Origin: Cyclina sinensis
Lineage: Eukaryota > Mollusca > Bivalvia > Venerida > Veneridae
DNA: 64,000 nucleotides
Assembly: GCA_012932295.1 (NCBI GenBank)
Contig: JAAONU010000002.1
Span: 23,529,770-23,593,769 of the forward strand
Reading direction: 5' to 3'
Numbering within the stretch: the stretch's first letter is position 1; each line of letters starts with the position of its first letter. Shown here one piece after another: positions 63,916 to 64,000 of the stretch. The translations under genes were made by a program, and so were the position numbers. The notes beneath the pieces were generated by a model. It saw only the letters and a program-made list of their open reading frames with translations. It was not told the origin of the DNA and searched no databases.

Positions 63916-64000
63916 GTATATATTTCTCGGCGCATTGGTGTCCGCCATGTCGTGGATTCACACCTGTACTGGCGGAATTCTATGAGGCTAACAAGGACAA
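63916..64000 (+). CDS. Nucleoredoxin-like protein, exon 2 (runs off the window)
   Basis: Acceptor GTGTTTTAG|GT. The first two bases complete a Gly codon from exon 1. It then reads IYFSAHWCPPCRGFTPVLA and EFYEANKD up to the window edge. WCPPC is the redox-active site and the FSAHW...CRGFTP context is diagnostic for the tryparedoxin/nucleoredoxin branch of thioredoxin-fold oxidoreductases, which reduce disulfides in cytosol or nucleus. The rest of the gene, including any further thioredoxin domains, lies beyond 64000, so nucleoredoxin (NXN) versus a shorter tryparedoxin-like protein cannot be decided. Confidence 0.87.

Overview
This window is animal nuclear DNA: AT-rich, with single-copy genes split by GT-AG introns and an intergenic space packed with transposons and satellites. 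tRNA-headed SINEs of the kind common in molluscs, pearl-like dispersed repeats, a family-A GPCR of invertebrate type and LINE tails ending in (TTG)n suggest a mollusc, probably a bivalve. That placement is inference; the species cannot be read from the sequence.

Host genes. (1) A single-exon rhodopsin-family GPCR at 4516-5554 (+), intact except for one extra base after TM3. (2) A five-exon METTL27/WBSCR27-like methyltransferase at 17856-34908 (+). All four introns obey GT-AG with matching phases and give a 216-residue protein. Its 12.2 kb last intron holds a young Ty3/gypsy element, a pearl-like repeat, a TTAA-flanked element, a SINE and a long hairpin. (3) The first two exons of a nucleoredoxin-like gene (61853 to beyond the window end, +) with the WCPPC active site and one extra base in exon 1. 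(4) Gene-like parts of unknown identity: a CCAAT/E2F-like promoter with a 5-nt coding first exon (46.4-46.7 kb) and a terminal coiled-coil exon with poly(A) signals (54.5 kb).

Mobile DNA, left to right: a 445-bp MITE (382-826); a dead Tc1-type element (1811-3343) whose third catalytic codon is a stop; a 3-kb composite of two identical 461-bp MITE copies (11495-14502) lying between long inverted arms; a pearl-like tandem repeat (22675-29693) interrupted by a Ty3/gypsy element with identical LTRs (24191-29068); two copies of a TTAA-flanked non-autonomous element in opposite orientation (29851-34013 and 50760-52708); foldback hairpins at 33.2 and 35.9 kb; a pogo/Tigger-like transposon with a PHD-like tail (37849-41150); and a 14.46-kb CACTA-like element (43056-57513) inserted in a 16-bp minisatellite.

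The CACTA-like element is the most striking object. It has CACTGC termini, a 3-bp GAT target duplication, inverted subterminal arrays rich in ATACGG/CCGTAT, and a paralogous empty site in the neighbouring minisatellite. It carries no visible transposase but contains nested elements and the gene-like exons in (4). The rest is AT-rich DNA with tandem repeats (101-, 29-, 16- and about 45-bp units) and decayed LINE ends; most short ORFs there look fortuitous.
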